Position numbers and translations under genes: made by a program
Notes under the pieces: model-generated
Seen by the model: the letters and a program-made list of their open reading frames with translations, nothing else
What the model was told of the DNA's origin: nothing
Database searches by the model: none
Shown: one piece after another, positions 19,241 to 27,388 of the stretch
Numbering within the stretch: position 1 is the first letter of the stretch
Layout of the letters: every line of letters starts with the position of its first letter
Assembly (NCBI RefSeq): GCF_004014775.2
Contig: NZ_CP042808.1
Location: 310,001 to 374,000 of the forward strand
Length of the DNA: 64,000 bases
DNA from: Acetobacter oryzoeni
GTDB lineage: Bacteria > Pseudomonadota > Alphaproteobacteria > Acetobacterales > Acetobacteraceae
Direction of reading: 5' to 3'

Positions 19241-20530
19241 ATGTCCAACGTAACCGTGATTGGCGCCCAGTGGGGTGATGAAGGCAAAGGCAAAATCGTA
19301 GATTGGCTTGCCAGTCGGGCTGATATTGTTGTGCGCTTTCAGGGTGGGCACAATGCCGGGCACACGCTGGTTGTGGGCAATCAGGTTTACAAGCTTTCCC
19401 TGCTGCCTTCCGGCGTTGTGAACAACAAACTGGGCATTATCGGCAATGGTGTGGTGGTGGACCCGCAGGCTCTGTTGGCAGAAATTGGCCGTATTCAGGA
19501 ACAGGGTCTGGAAGTTACGCCTGATACGCTCAAGATTGCAGAAAACGCCCCCCTGATTCTGCCTGTGCATGGCGCGCTGGATCGTGCGCGTGAGGCTGCG
19601 CGTGGTGATCGTAAAATTGGCACCACGGGCCGTGGCATTGGCCCTGCGTATGAAGATAAAGTGGCCCGCCGCGCTATCCGCCTGTGTGATCTGGCCGAGC
19701 CAGAAACGCTGGACTGGAAGCTGGATGAACTGCTGCTGCACCACAACACCCTGCTGGCAGGGCTGGGTGCACCCGTATTCACCAAAGAAGAACTTCTTAC
19801 ATTCCTGACAGATATTGCTCCTAAAGTGCTGCCTTATATGGCTCCTACTTGGGATATTCTTGATGATGCCCGCCGTGCAGGCCGCCGTATTCTGTTTGAA
19901 GGTGCGCAGGCTGTAATGCTGGATGTGGACCACGGCACCTATCCGTTTGTAACCAGTTCCAACACGGTTGCTGCCAATGCGGGCACAGGGTCTGGCATGG
20001 GCCCAACGGCTGCGGGTTTTGTGCTGGGTATTGCCAAGGCATATTGCACCCGTGTGGGTGAAGGCCCGTTTCCTACAGAACTGCATGATGAAACAGGCCG
20101 CCGCCTTGGCGAACGTGGGCATGAATTTGGCACCAACACGGGCCGCCCGCGCCGTTGCGGCTGGTTTGATTCCGTTCTGGTGCGTCATGCCGTGCGCGTT
20201 GGTGGTGTAAACGGTTTGGCGCTTACCAAGCTGGATGTGCTGGATGGTCTGGATGAAATCCGGATTTGCGTGGGGTATGAACTGGACGGGCAGAAGATTG
20301 AACGCTTCCCCTCCGCCCCGGCAGCGCAGCAGCGTGTGCGCCCGGTTTATGAAACGCTGGAAGGCTGGAAGGAAACCACCCACGGTGCACGCCGCTGGGC
20401 AGACCTGCCAGCTCAGGCCATTAAATACGTGCGCCGGATTGAAGAACTGGTGGGCGCACCTGTTACCCTGCTTTCCACCAGCCCAGATCGGGATGACACC
20501 ATTCTGATGCGTGACCCGTTTGAAGATTGA
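19241..20530 (+). CDS. purA: Adenylosuccinate synthetase
   Basis: GTP-dependent ligase joining IMP and aspartate, the first committed step to AMP. The start is the invariant [11 protein letters not shown] P-loop, followed by Gly-Gly-His-Asn-Ala-Gly-His-Thr. The Gly-Thr-Thr-Gly-Arg-Gly-Ile-Gly-Pro and Gly-Arg-Pro-Arg-Arg-Cys-Gly-Trp blocks are intact. 429 residues is standard. A ribosome site (CAGGAG) precedes the ATG, and a strong terminator follows. Confidence 0.98.
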   Translation: MSNVTVIGAQWGDEGKGKIVDWLASRADIVVRFQGGHNAGHTLVVGNQVYKLSLLPSGVVNNKLGIIGNGVVVDPQALLAEIGRIQEQGLEVTPDTLKIAENAPLILPVHGALDRAREAARGDRKIGTTGRGIGPAYEDKVARRAIRLCDLAEPETLDWKLDELLLHHNTLLAGLGAPVFTKEELLTFLTDIAPKVLPYMAPTWDILDDARRAGRRILFEGAQAVMLDVDHGTYPFVTSSNTVAANAGTGSGMGPTAAGFVLGIAKAYCTRVGEGPFPTELHDETGRRLGERGHEFGTNTGRPRRCGWFDSVLVRHAVRVGGVNGLALTKLDVLDGLDEIRICVGYELDGQKIERFPSAPAAQQRVRPVYETLEGWKETTHGARRWADLPAQAIKYVRRIEELVGAPVTLLSTSPDRDDTILMRDPFED

Positions 20531-20553
20531 TCTGGCAGGCAATGTGTTTGTAA

Positions 20554-20590
20554 CAAAAGGGCCTTCTCCATACGGGAAGGCCTTTTTTTG
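20554..20590 (+). terminator. Rho-independent terminator after purA
   Basis: AAAAGGGCCTTC pairs with GAAGGCCTTTT across a loop at about 20566-20574, with one bulged G, followed by seven T. It separates purA from the phosphate regulon block. Confidence 0.85.
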
Positions 20591-20606
20591 TTGCAACTTT
20601 GTGAGG

Positions 20607-20624
20607 GTTTCACAAAACTTTCAT
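20607..20624 (+). promoter_or_regulatory. Candidate Pho box before phoB
   Basis: Two 7-base half-sites, GTTTCAC (20607-20613) and CTTTCAT (20618-20624), are separated by AAAA, giving the 11-base period of PhoB sites (consensus CTGTCAT-N4-CTGTCAT). A TATATA -10-like element lies near 20644. This would make phoB autoregulated. Inference from pattern only. Confidence 0.6.
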
Positions 20625-20752
20625 ACGGGTACTTTTTGCCCGATATATAAGCGGTTTTCACACATGATCTCTTTCTTGCAAGGTGGCGGGACGTTGTTTT
20701 TTGCTGTGAGAACCCCCTATCTTTCAATCATGTTACAAAAAGCAGGGAAAGC

Positions 20753-21442
20753 ATGAATAAGGCAGATCTTCTGGTGGTTGAGGATGATCCGGCACTCTCC
20801 CGGCTTATCGGCTACAATCTTGAAAAGCAGGGATATGCAGTCCGTGTTGTTGGGGATGGTGAAGCAGCACTTGAAGAAGTGCGCCAAAAACGTCCTGATC
20901 TGTTGTTGCTGGATTGGATGCTGCCGGGTATTTCTGGCTTGGAAGTGTGCCGCCAGTTAAGGGGGCAACCCAAAACGGCAACGCTTCCGATTGTGATGCT
21001 GAGCGCACGTGGGGAAGAAACAGATACGATCCGCGGTTTAGATACCGGGGCGGATGATTATCTTGTCAAACCCTTTAGCATGGAGGCGCTGTTTGCGCGC
21101 GTAAAAGCCATGCTGCGCCGCCTGCCTCCAGCAGATAAAACCCTACGGTTTGATACGTTGGTGATGGACCGAGTGAGCCACAAGGTAGAACGTAGTGGGC
21201 GTTTGCTGGCTTTGGGCCCAACCGAATATCGTCTGCTAGAATTTTTTATGCTCAATCCGGGTAAAGTTTTCTCTCGCGAGGAACTTTTAAAACATGCTTG
21301 GGAACGCAGTTCTTTTGTGGAATTGCGTACAGTGGATGTGCATATCCGCCGCCTGCGGCAAACCCTGAATGAAGGTGATGAGCAGGATCTTATCCGCACA
21401 GTGCGCGCCAGAGGGTATGCGCTGGATCTGCCGCAGGGCTAG
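20753..21442 (+). CDS. phoB: Phosphate regulon response regulator PhoB
   Basis: A 229-residue OmpR/PhoB-family regulator. The receiver domain has acidic residues Glu10/Asp11/Asp12, phosphoacceptor Asp54 (Leu-Asp-Trp-Met-Leu-Pro-Gly), a Ser at the switch position, and Lys in Leu-Val-Lys-Pro-Phe. The winged-helix output domain has Leu-Gly-Pro-Thr-Glu-Tyr-Arg-Leu-Leu and Arg-Thr-Val-Asp-Val-His-Ile-Arg-Arg-Leu-Arg. Assigned to PhoB rather than another family member by the adjacent PhoR-like kinase and pstS. A candidate Pho box precedes it. Confidence 0.92.
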   Translation: MNKADLLVVEDDPALSRLIGYNLEKQGYAVRVVGDGEAALEEVRQKRPDLLLLDWMLPGISGLEVCRQLRGQPKTATLPIVMLSARGEETDTIRGLDTGADDYLVKPFSMEALFARVKAMLRRLPPADKTLRFDTLVMDRVSHKVERSGRLLALGPTEYRLLEFFMLNPGKVFSREELLKHAWERSSFVELRTVDVHIRRLRQTLNEGDEQDLIRTVRARGYALDLPQG

Positions 21443-21461
21443 AACAGGGTAAATTTTTGGC

Positions 21462-22769
21462 ATGGTTGCACAGGCATGGCTGATAATGGGGGAAGGGGCC
21501 ATAGCTGGTGCAGCCGTGGCAACTTTGGGTGGCATGGTGCTTGGGCGCATGCGTGCCTCTGCAAGCCGTGTGCCTGTTCTTGCCCGGCGCAGCCCGAGTA
21601 AGGAAGTTTCACAACCTTGCTTGGAGCAGGTTATGGCTTGCCTGCCCGCCGCCATGCTGGTGATAAACGAAACACGCGGGTTATGCGTGGTTTCCAAAAT
21701 GGCTGAACAACAGTTTGATGGAGACCTTGGCAGTATAGTGCGCCATCCGGCCTTTCAGGCCAAACTGGATGTGGTGCTTGCGCAAAAGGCAGGGAACATA
21801 CAGCCTGGCCGTGTGCGTGTCATTCTGGATATTCCACGCCTTCGTGTCGTTCAGGCCGTTTTGCAAAAACAAAGCCTACCAGCAGCATTGTTGCCCATAA
21901 GTATGCGCCGGGAAAACACAGCACCCAATGCGCAAACAACTCTGGTTTTTGTTGATTTGCATGATGAAACAGATGCCGTTGTTGCAGAGCGCCAGCATAC
22001 AGATTTTGTGGCATTTGCCAGCCACGAACTACGCACCCCTTTGGCAGCTTTGCTGGGATTTATAGAAACCCTGCAAGGGCCTGCTGCGGATGACCCAGTC
22101 GCACAAAAAGAGTTTTTGGAAATTATGGCCCAGCAGGCCAAGCGGATGCAAAACCTGCTGAACAGCCTGCTTTATCTTTCCCGCGTGCAAATGCAGGAAC
22201 ATCAGAAACCGCGAGACGTAGTGCGGCTGGTTGATCTGTTGGATCAGTGCCAGACAGAAGGAGATCTTCTAAGCTCTGGTTTACCCGTTACGGTTGATGT
22301 GCAGCCGCCAGAAAATCAGAACTGGCAGGTTGCAGGAGATGAAACCCAGCTTTTGCAGGTTGTAGTTAATCTTGTTGAAAATGCCATAAAATACAGCCTT
22401 GTTTCAGAAAAAACAAAGGCCGGTAAACCTGTATCTATTACCATAAGTTGCCAACAGGCAGAGGCAGATCAACGTTGGCCATCTGCGCCAGGTATTGTGC
22501 TGAGTGTAACAGATAATGGCCCCGGTATTCCGGCCCGGCATCTGGCGCGTTTAACAGAACGGTTTTACCGCGTGGCCAAAACTGCGGCCGCAGTGCAGGG
22601 TAGTGGGTTGGGGCTTGCCATTGTACAGCATATTGTCAGCCGGCATGGCGGACGGTTTGTGGTGGAAAGTGCTGTGGGGCAGGGCACGTCCTGCCATATC
22701 TGGCTCCCACTTTTACCTTTGGTGGCGGATCATTCATCAAACTGTCACCAAACTGTCTTGCAGACGTAA
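21462..22769 (+). CDS. phoR: Phosphate regulon sensor histidine kinase PhoR
   Basis: A 435-residue kinase. One hydrophobic N-terminal segment (about 4-28) anchors it. A degenerate PAS-like region follows (about 55-165). The HisKA domain has the phosphoacceptor His188 in Phe-Ala-Ser-His-Glu-Leu-Arg-Thr-Pro-Leu. The ATPase domain has N-box Asn-Leu-Val-Glu-Asn-Ala-Ile-Lys-Tyr-Ser, G1 Asp-Asn-Gly-Pro-Gly-Ile-Pro and G2 Gly-Ser-Gly-Leu-Gly-Leu-Ala. It lies 19 bases after phoB. Its last ten codons contain the Pho-box-like repeats for pstS. Confidence 0.92.
   Translation: MVAQAWLIMGEGAIAGAAVATLGGMVLGRMRASASRVPVLARRSPSKEVSQPCLEQVMACLPAAMLVINETRGLCVVSKMAEQQFDGDLGSIVRHPAFQAKLDVVLAQKAGNIQPGRVRVILDIPRLRVVQAVLQKQSLPAALLPISMRRENTAPNAQTTLVFVDLHDETDAVVAERQHTDFVAFASHELRTPLAALLGFIETLQGPAADDPVAQKEFLEIMAQQAKRMQNLLNSLLYLSRVQMQEHQKPRDVVRLVDLLDQCQTEGDLLSSGLPVTVDVQPPENQNWQVAGDETQLLQVVVNLVENAIKYSLVSEKTKAGKPVSITISCQQAEADQRWPSAPGIVLSVTDNGPGIPARHLARLTERFYRVAKTAAAVQGSGLGLAIVQHIVSRHGGRFVVESAVGQGTSCHIWLPLLPLVADHSSNCHQTVLQT
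22731..22759 (+). promoter_or_regulatory. Candidate Pho box for pstS inside the phoR 3' end
   Basis: Three half-sites at exact 11-base spacing: CATTCAT (22731-22737), CTGTCAC (22742-22748) and CTGTCTT (22753-22759), each separated by CAAA. The last two are near-consensus PhoB half-sites. The element sits within the final codons of phoR, 84 bases before the pstS start. Confidence 0.75.
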
Positions 22770-22842
22770 CCCATTTTTGCGTTCCCTCCCTTACGAAGCA
22801 GAGGCGGCATATACTGGTGCCGTTTTGTGTTGATGCTTAGGG

Positions 22843-23877
22843 ATGCTCCCCAAAATGCGTTTTTCTTTTCGGTCTGAAACCTGTGCTGCTGCGGTTGCCT
22901 GCTTGCTGGCTGCGGTGCCCTCCTTTTCTCACGCACAAAGTGTAACTGGTGCGGGATCCAGTTTTGCTGCCCCGATTTATGAGGCATGGGCCTCTGCCGC
23001 CAAAGCAGATACAGGTGTTAATGTAAATTATCAGACCGTAGGGTCCAGCGCCGGGCAGAACCAGATTCTGGCAGGCACGGTGGATTTTGGGGCATCTGAT
23101 GCACCTATGGATGCCAAAAAGCTGGAAAGCGCACATCTTTTTCAGTTCCCCACCGTTATGGGCGGGATTGTGCCGGTTGTGAATATTCCGGGCATTAAGG
23201 CAGATGTGCTGGTGCTGAGCGGTGATGTGCTGGCTTCTATTTATTCCGGCGATATCACCAGCTGGAATGACCCGAAGATTGCTGCACTTAACCCGGGTGT
23301 TTCCCTGCCAGATACCGCAGTGGCACCTATCCATCGTGCAGATGGGTCTGGCACAACATTTGTGTTTACGTCCTACCTCGATCAGTCTTCCAAAAATTGG
23401 CATGATCAGTACGGCGCAGGCACATCCATCAGCTGGCCCGGTGGTTTGGGCGCACGTGGGAACGATGGCGTATCTGCCACCGTGCAGAACACAGAAGGTG
23501 GCGTAGGGTATGTGGAATACGCTTATGCCAGCCGTAACCATCTGACCACCATTCGCCTCAAAAACAGTTCTGGTCAGGCCGTTGCAGCCTCTCAGGCCAG
23601 TTTCTCTCAGGCAGCAGAAGCAGCAGATTGGAAAAATGCTTCGCATTTCTCTGTAAATTTGCTGAACACTTCTGGCGCACAGGCATGGCCTATTGTTTCT
23701 GCTACCTATGTTCTGGTGCCGCTGCCAGCACGTAACCCTGCGCGTGATGAAGCCGTAAAGCGCTTCTTTATCTGGGATTTTGCTAAGGGCGATTCCATTG
23801 CAGCAAAGCTGGATTACGTGCCACTGCCCAAGGCTGTTAAAGACAGCATTCAATCTGCATGGCAGGCAGGTAAATAA
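22843..23877 (+). CDS. pstS: Phosphate ABC transporter substrate-binding protein
   Basis: Periplasmic phosphate-binding protein of the PstSCAB importer. Signal peptide about 1-30 ending Ser-His-Ala-Gln. The mature protein opens with the PstS hallmark Val-Thr-Gly-Ala-Gly-Ser-Ser-Phe-Ala-Ala-Pro-Ile-Tyr and includes the Ser-Asp-Ala-Pro-Met and Arg-Ala-Asp-Gly-Ser-Gly-Thr-Thr phosphate-binding loops. 344 residues. An ATG at 22855 is an alternative start. pstC, pstA and pstB are not here; the next gene is a phosphate-type porin. Confidence 0.95.
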   Translation: MLPKMRFSFRSETCAAAVACLLAAVPSFSHAQSVTGAGSSFAAPIYEAWASAAKADTGVNVNYQTVGSSAGQNQILAGTVDFGASDAPMDAKKLESAHLFQFPTVMGGIVPVVNIPGIKADVLVLSGDVLASIYSGDITSWNDPKIAALNPGVSLPDTAVAPIHRADGSGTTFVFTSYLDQSSKNWHDQYGAGTSISWPGGLGARGNDGVSATVQNTEGGVGYVEYAYASRNHLTTIRLKNSSGQAVAASQASFSQAAEAADWKNASHFSVNLLNTSGAQAWPIVSATYVLVPLPARNPARDEAVKRFFIWDFAKGDSIAAKLDYVPLPKAVKDSIQSAWQAGK

Positions 23878-23920
23878 GCAGTTTTTAATACCCTTATTTC
23901 AATAATATATTTTATTATGG

Positions 23921-23949
23921 AAAGCGGCCCCTTTGTGGGCCGCTTTTTT
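23921..23949 (+). terminator. Rho-independent terminator after pstS
   Basis: AAAGCGGCC (23921-23929) pairs with GGCCGCTTT (23938-23946) and continues into T residues to 23949. Its T-tract is shared with the first Pho half-site of the porin promoter. Confidence 0.85.
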
Positions 23950-23985
23950 CATGAAACTGTCATGAAACCATCATCTAAGCGTCAC
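23946..23985 (+). promoter_or_regulatory. Candidate four-half-site Pho box before the porin
   Basis: TTTTCAT (23946), CTGTCAT (23957), CCATCAT (23968) and GCGTCAC (23979) start exactly 11 bases apart with 4-base spacers. This is two adjacent Pho boxes of the PhoB consensus type, 57 bases before the porin ATG. It is the best-looking Pho site in the window. Confidence 0.8.
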
Positions 23986-24041
23986 GCACAAAAAGTTGGA
24001 ATAAAGTTATTCACCACGCATCGCTCCTCTTCTCTTTTGGA

Positions 24042-25709
24042 ATGGCCATGATGCGTCGTTGTTCACCGCTTCTTCCATCTTTTGCATTTGCTTCTATTTT
24101 AATGTCTGGAATCGCCCCAGTGGCCGAGGCTTCCAGCTCAGATGATGCCCAGATTCGCGCCTTGAAAGCCGAAATGGCTGAAATGCGGCGTGAAATGATG
24201 GGGCAGATCACACATCTTAAATCTCAGATCGCTCAGAACGAAACACGGCAGAAAGGCCCTGTTGCCCGCCGGACTGCACGTACAACGGCACAGAACGGGT
24301 ATAAGTTCCCGGAAAAATATGCTGATAACGATGTAGATCCCAACGTAAAGTTTGGTGAACAAGTTCCGCACAAAAATATTCTGCTGAACAATGGTGTTGG
24401 CACGCCTCCCTCTGACCGCGGCATGACGACATCATGGAAGGATTTCAAGGCAGCGACGCAGCAGGATGAAAATGTGCACGTTGGTGGCATGATCATCGGT
24501 TTCCCCAAAGGGCGCTTTACGGTTGCATCTGAAGATGGCGCTTATGGCCTGTCTATCGGTCTGGCATTCCATGAAGACTTCGGTGGCTTTATGGGCATGT
24601 CTCCGCGCCGGGGTGAAACCAAGGGTGATTTCTCCAGCTTTACAGAAAACGCCCGTCGCCTGCGTATTCCGTTCACCTTCCGCTATAAAGATTGGGTGGC
24701 AAACGTAACGCCTGATTTCGGATCAGGCAGCGCGGACGGGTCGGATGGTCTGTATGAAGCCAACCTGAACTACACCGGCCTGCACAACACTATCCTGACA
24801 GTAGGTTACTTCCAGCCGCGTGTGACGGAAGAAGATTCCGAAAGCTCCAACGATTTCGAAATGATGGAACGTCCCGCCATCACGGACATCGTGCGTAACA
24901 TTGCCGCAGGCGATGCCCGCTTTAGTGTTGGTGGCTTGCATTATGAAAAACGCTGGTGGATTGCAGGGTATTTCACCGGACAGACATTTGGTAACCGCGC
25001 CAAGGATGCCAACATTGGCGATAGCCAGACAGGTGGTACCTTCCGTGTTGCCGGGCGCCCTTATGTTTCTAAAGACATAGACGTGCATCTGGGTCTTTCT
25101 GCCATTAGCGCATTCAAGGTGAATGATGGCACCAACGGTCGCACCTATACCTTTAAGGAAGCACCGGAAGTTAACCTGACAACCACTGCGCTGTTGAACA
25201 CGGGTGCCCTGCGCAACATCGGTTCCGTATGGTCTGCTGGCCCAGAACTGGGTTTCCGCTGGAAAAAGCTGGTGCTGAAGGGTGAATATTACCACATCGG
25301 CGTAACCCGTAATCAGCAGCAGGGTGGGCAGTCTCTGCCGTCTCTGTCGTTTGAGGGTTACTATGGCGCGGCCAACTATACGCTGTTTGGCAAGCCCCGT
25401 ATGTATAATGAAAAAGAAGGTGCGTTTTCTGCTCCGGGTGTAGAGCACGAATTTGACCCCGCACATGGCTACTGGGGTGCGCTGGAACTTTCTGGCCGTT
25501 ACAGTGTGGCTGACTTTGATGATACGGCAAACAGTGTGCGCGGTGGCCGCCAGACAGTATGGTCCGGTGGGGTGAACTGGTATCCCAACCGCCACTTCCG
25601 TGTGATGCTGGACTTCAACCACTTTATCGTAACGCGTAATAGCCAAGCCTATAACATTCTTGGCCGCGATGGGAACTCTGTTGCCGCCCGTGTGCAGGCT
25701 GCATTCTAA
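24042..25709 (+). CDS. OprP/OprO-like phosphate-selective porin
   Basis: Outer-membrane beta-barrel protein, 555 residues. Signal peptide (about 1-30), then a short coiled-coil (about 30-65, repeating Met-Ala-Glu-Met-Arg-Arg-Glu), a Pro/Lys-rich linker, and a long barrel domain with alternating aromatic and Gly strands ending in a C-terminal Phe. Fits the phosphate-selective porin O and P family. The pho context and four-part Pho box support phosphate uptake across the outer membrane. Starts at 24048 or 24051 are also possible. The substrate (phosphate or polyphosphate) is inferred. Confidence 0.85.
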   Translation: MAMMRRCSPLLPSFAFASILMSGIAPVAEASSSDDAQIRALKAEMAEMRREMMGQITHLKSQIAQNETRQKGPVARRTARTTAQNGYKFPEKYADNDVDPNVKFGEQVPHKNILLNNGVGTPPSDRGMTTSWKDFKAATQQDENVHVGGMIIGFPKGRFTVASEDGAYGLSIGLAFHEDFGGFMGMSPRRGETKGDFSSFTENARRLRIPFTFRYKDWVANVTPDFGSGSADGSDGLYEANLNYTGLHNTILTVGYFQPRVTEEDSESSNDFEMMERPAITDIVRNIAAGDARFSVGGLHYEKRWWIAGYFTGQTFGNRAKDANIGDSQTGGTFRVAGRPYVSKDIDVHLGLSAISAFKVNDGTNGRTYTFKEAPEVNLTTTALLNTGALRNIGSVWSAGPELGFRWKKLVLKGEYYHIGVTRNQQQGGQSLPSLSFEGYYGAANYTLFGKPRMYNEKEGAFSAPGVEHEFDPAHGYWGALELSGRYSVADFDDTANSVRGGRQTVWSGGVNWYPNRHFRVMLDFNHFIVTRNSQAYNILGRDGNSVAARVQAAF

Positions 25710-25727
25710 ACCCAATATTTTGCCACT

Positions 25728-25763
25728 AAAAAGGGATCGTTCCTTACGGAACGATCTCTTTTT
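25728..25763 (+). terminator. Rho-independent terminator after the porin
   Basis: GATCGTTCC (25735-25743) pairs with GGAACGATC (25748-25756) around TTAC, with flanking A and T runs that extend the stem and supply the T-tract. Confidence 0.85.
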
Positions 25764-25810
25764 GCTATTATCAACCCACGTAATATGTGTGTGCTGGTAA
25801 AGCGTAGCTT

Positions 25811-26254
25811 TTATTGCTGGGGCATATAACCAGCATTGGGAGCAGGCAGCACGTTTTTGTAGGCCACCATGCAGGCTACATAAGCATTGTTGTACTGGGT
25901 CTGGATGCCGCCTTGCTGGCTGTTGGAATATGCACTGCCACCAAGGCCACCACCCAACGCACCAGCTGCGGCACCAATGCCAGCACCTGTGCCACCACCA
26001 ACAGCAGCACCCAAGCCAGCGCCAAGCGCAGTGGTTGCCAACCCGCCATACAGAGCCTTGCGATTCTGGCTACCGGCCTGACCATGCACAGCAGCAGCAG
26101 CCTGAGAACGGCAGAAATTCTGTTCCTGCAGGAAGGTGCCATAATCCTTTCCGGGGCCGGGCAGTACCTGTGCAGTCGGGCCCATGGGCGTTTCAGCACA
26201 AGCGGCCAGCAAAAGCGCCGGCAGAAAGGCAAACGCTGCTTTATGAAGTTTCAT
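25811..26254 (-). CDS. Glycine-zipper lipoprotein
   Basis: A 147-residue lipoprotein. The signal peptide ends in a Leu-Ala-Ala-Cys lipobox (Cys19). The middle (about 70-110) is a glycine-zipper segment of repeated Gly-Ala/Gly-Gly pairs at 4-residue spacing, of the kind that inserts in membranes. A Gln/Tyr-rich C-terminus follows, with one more Cys. Similar proteins are envelope components in AAB; no defined function. It converges on the porin gene. Confidence 0.8.
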   Translation of the reverse strand: MKLHKAAFAFLPALLLAACAETPMGPTAQVLPGPGKDYGTFLQEQNFCRSQAAAAVHGQAGSQNRKALYGGLATTALGAGLGAAVGGGTGAGIGAAAGALGGGLGGSAYSNSQQGGIQTQYNNAYVACMVAYKNVLPAPNAGYMPQQ

Positions 26255-26473
26255 GTATATTTGTCCTCTGTATATAAGCCATGATACATACGTATATATG
26301 GTAGGTAATCATGCCATTTTTAAGGAAAAGAAAGAATGAAAATATGACCAGGAAAAGCTTTCTTACAAGATAAACGGCCATGCAGTAATTAAAAAATAAA
26401 CTAGCCTGACTTCTGTTTGAAGTGTTGGCTCTTTCTGTTATGCAAACGTTTATTCTAATAACAAAAAATCAAT

Positions 26474-27340
26474 ATGAAAGACCTACGAATGAATGCCGTA
26501 GTGAAACTGTTTATTGGCTGTGATCCAAATGATTGTGACCTCGAACAGTTAATGGTGTTACACTATAGTATTACAAAATATAGTAGTTTGCCGGTTGATA
26601 TTACTTTCATGCAGCTTACGCGTGATCCTTCCAGTTTCTGGTATTCTGGCCTGAAACCAGAGGAAGGCTGGAATACAACGGAATGGCCAACGCCTTTTTC
26701 TGGTTTCCGTTGGGGCATTCCTGCCTATTGTGGTGGCAAGGGCCGTGCGCTGTATATGGATGCTGATATTTTTGCCCTTTCAGATATTGCAGAGCTATGG
26801 AACCAGCCTATTCCACAAGGCAAGGTGATGCTGGCATCTGGTCAGGGGCGAGATTTGCGGTTGGGGACCCTGATGTGGGATTGTGAAGCCGCCATGAAGC
26901 TTTTGCCCCCGTTGGCAGAAATTAAGAAAGACGCTTCGGCCCACAAAAAGCTGAAAACGTTTTTTGAAAAGCACCCCGAATATATCCAGCCGCTAGATCC
27001 CGCCTTCAGCAATCTGGATGGTGACGGTATGCCGCTGGAAGCATTAAAATTTCTGCATTATTCGGATATGGGTACGCAGTTTTCCCACAAATATTCCTTG
27101 GAGCGGCTGAAGGGGGAAGAGCGCAAGCACTGGTTTGATGGCACAATTTACAACCATCCGCGCCCAGATCTGCAACAGAAATTTGACGAGCTTTACAAGG
27201 AAGCGCTGGAAGCCGGGTTCAGCCTAGATACTTACCGGGTTAAAGAACATTTTGGCGTTTTACCCAAAAAAACGCAGGTGCGTTACAAAGGTAACAAGAT
27301 TACACGCTCGGCATTTAGGTTTCTTAAACCATTTAGGTGA
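26474..27340 (+). CDS. Glycosyltransferase (GT8-like)
   Basis: A 288-residue soluble protein. The N-terminus reads as a sugar-nucleotide fold (Val-Lys-Leu-Phe-Ile-Gly-Cys-Asp), and a DxD motif stands in Leu-Tyr-Met-Asp-Ala-Asp-Ile-Phe-Ala-Leu, typical of retaining GT-A enzymes such as GT8 family members acting on lipopolysaccharide or capsule. The 5' end and upstream 200 bases are AT-rich compared with neighbours. ATG 26474 is used; ATG 26489 is equally possible, and neither has a clear ribosome site. Acceptor unknown. Confidence 0.75.
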   Translation: MKDLRMNAVVKLFIGCDPNDCDLEQLMVLHYSITKYSSLPVDITFMQLTRDPSSFWYSGLKPEEGWNTTEWPTPFSGFRWGIPAYCGGKGRALYMDADIFALSDIAELWNQPIPQGKVMLASGQGRDLRLGTLMWDCEAAMKLLPPLAEIKKDASAHKKLKTFFEKHPEYIQPLDPAFSNLDGDGMPLEALKFLHYSDMGTQFSHKYSLERLKGEERKHWFDGTIYNHPRPDLQQKFDELYKEALEAGFSLDTYRVKEHFGVLPKKTQVRYKGNKITRSAFRFLKPFR

Positions 27341-27349
27341 AAATATGCT

Positions 27350-27381
27350 GGCCTATGCAATGTGGTTTCAATGCATAGGCC
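27350..27381. terminator. Inverted repeat between convergent genes
   Basis: GGCCTATGCA (27350-27359) pairs perfectly with TGCATAGGCC (27372-27381). It lies between the glycosyltransferase stop and the phosphatase stop. No strong T-tract on either side, so terminator strength is uncertain. Confidence 0.55.
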
Positions 27382-27388
27382 ATGTGCC

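Noticed and set aside
19094..20596. 500-codon open frame antisense to purA
   Set aside because: Runs through the purA terminator, no recognisable domain; shadow of purA.
22837..23853. 338-codon open frame antisense to pstS
   Set aside because: No family resemblance, Cys/His-rich shadow composition typical of antisense frames of GC-rich genes; pstS itself is certain.
24300..25700. Long tandem repeats or CRISPR-like array
   Set aside because: None seen here or elsewhere in the window; barrel strands repeat only loosely at protein level.
24723..25715. 330-codon open frame antisense to the porin
   Set aside because: Exact shadow of the porin reading frame with no independent start signals.
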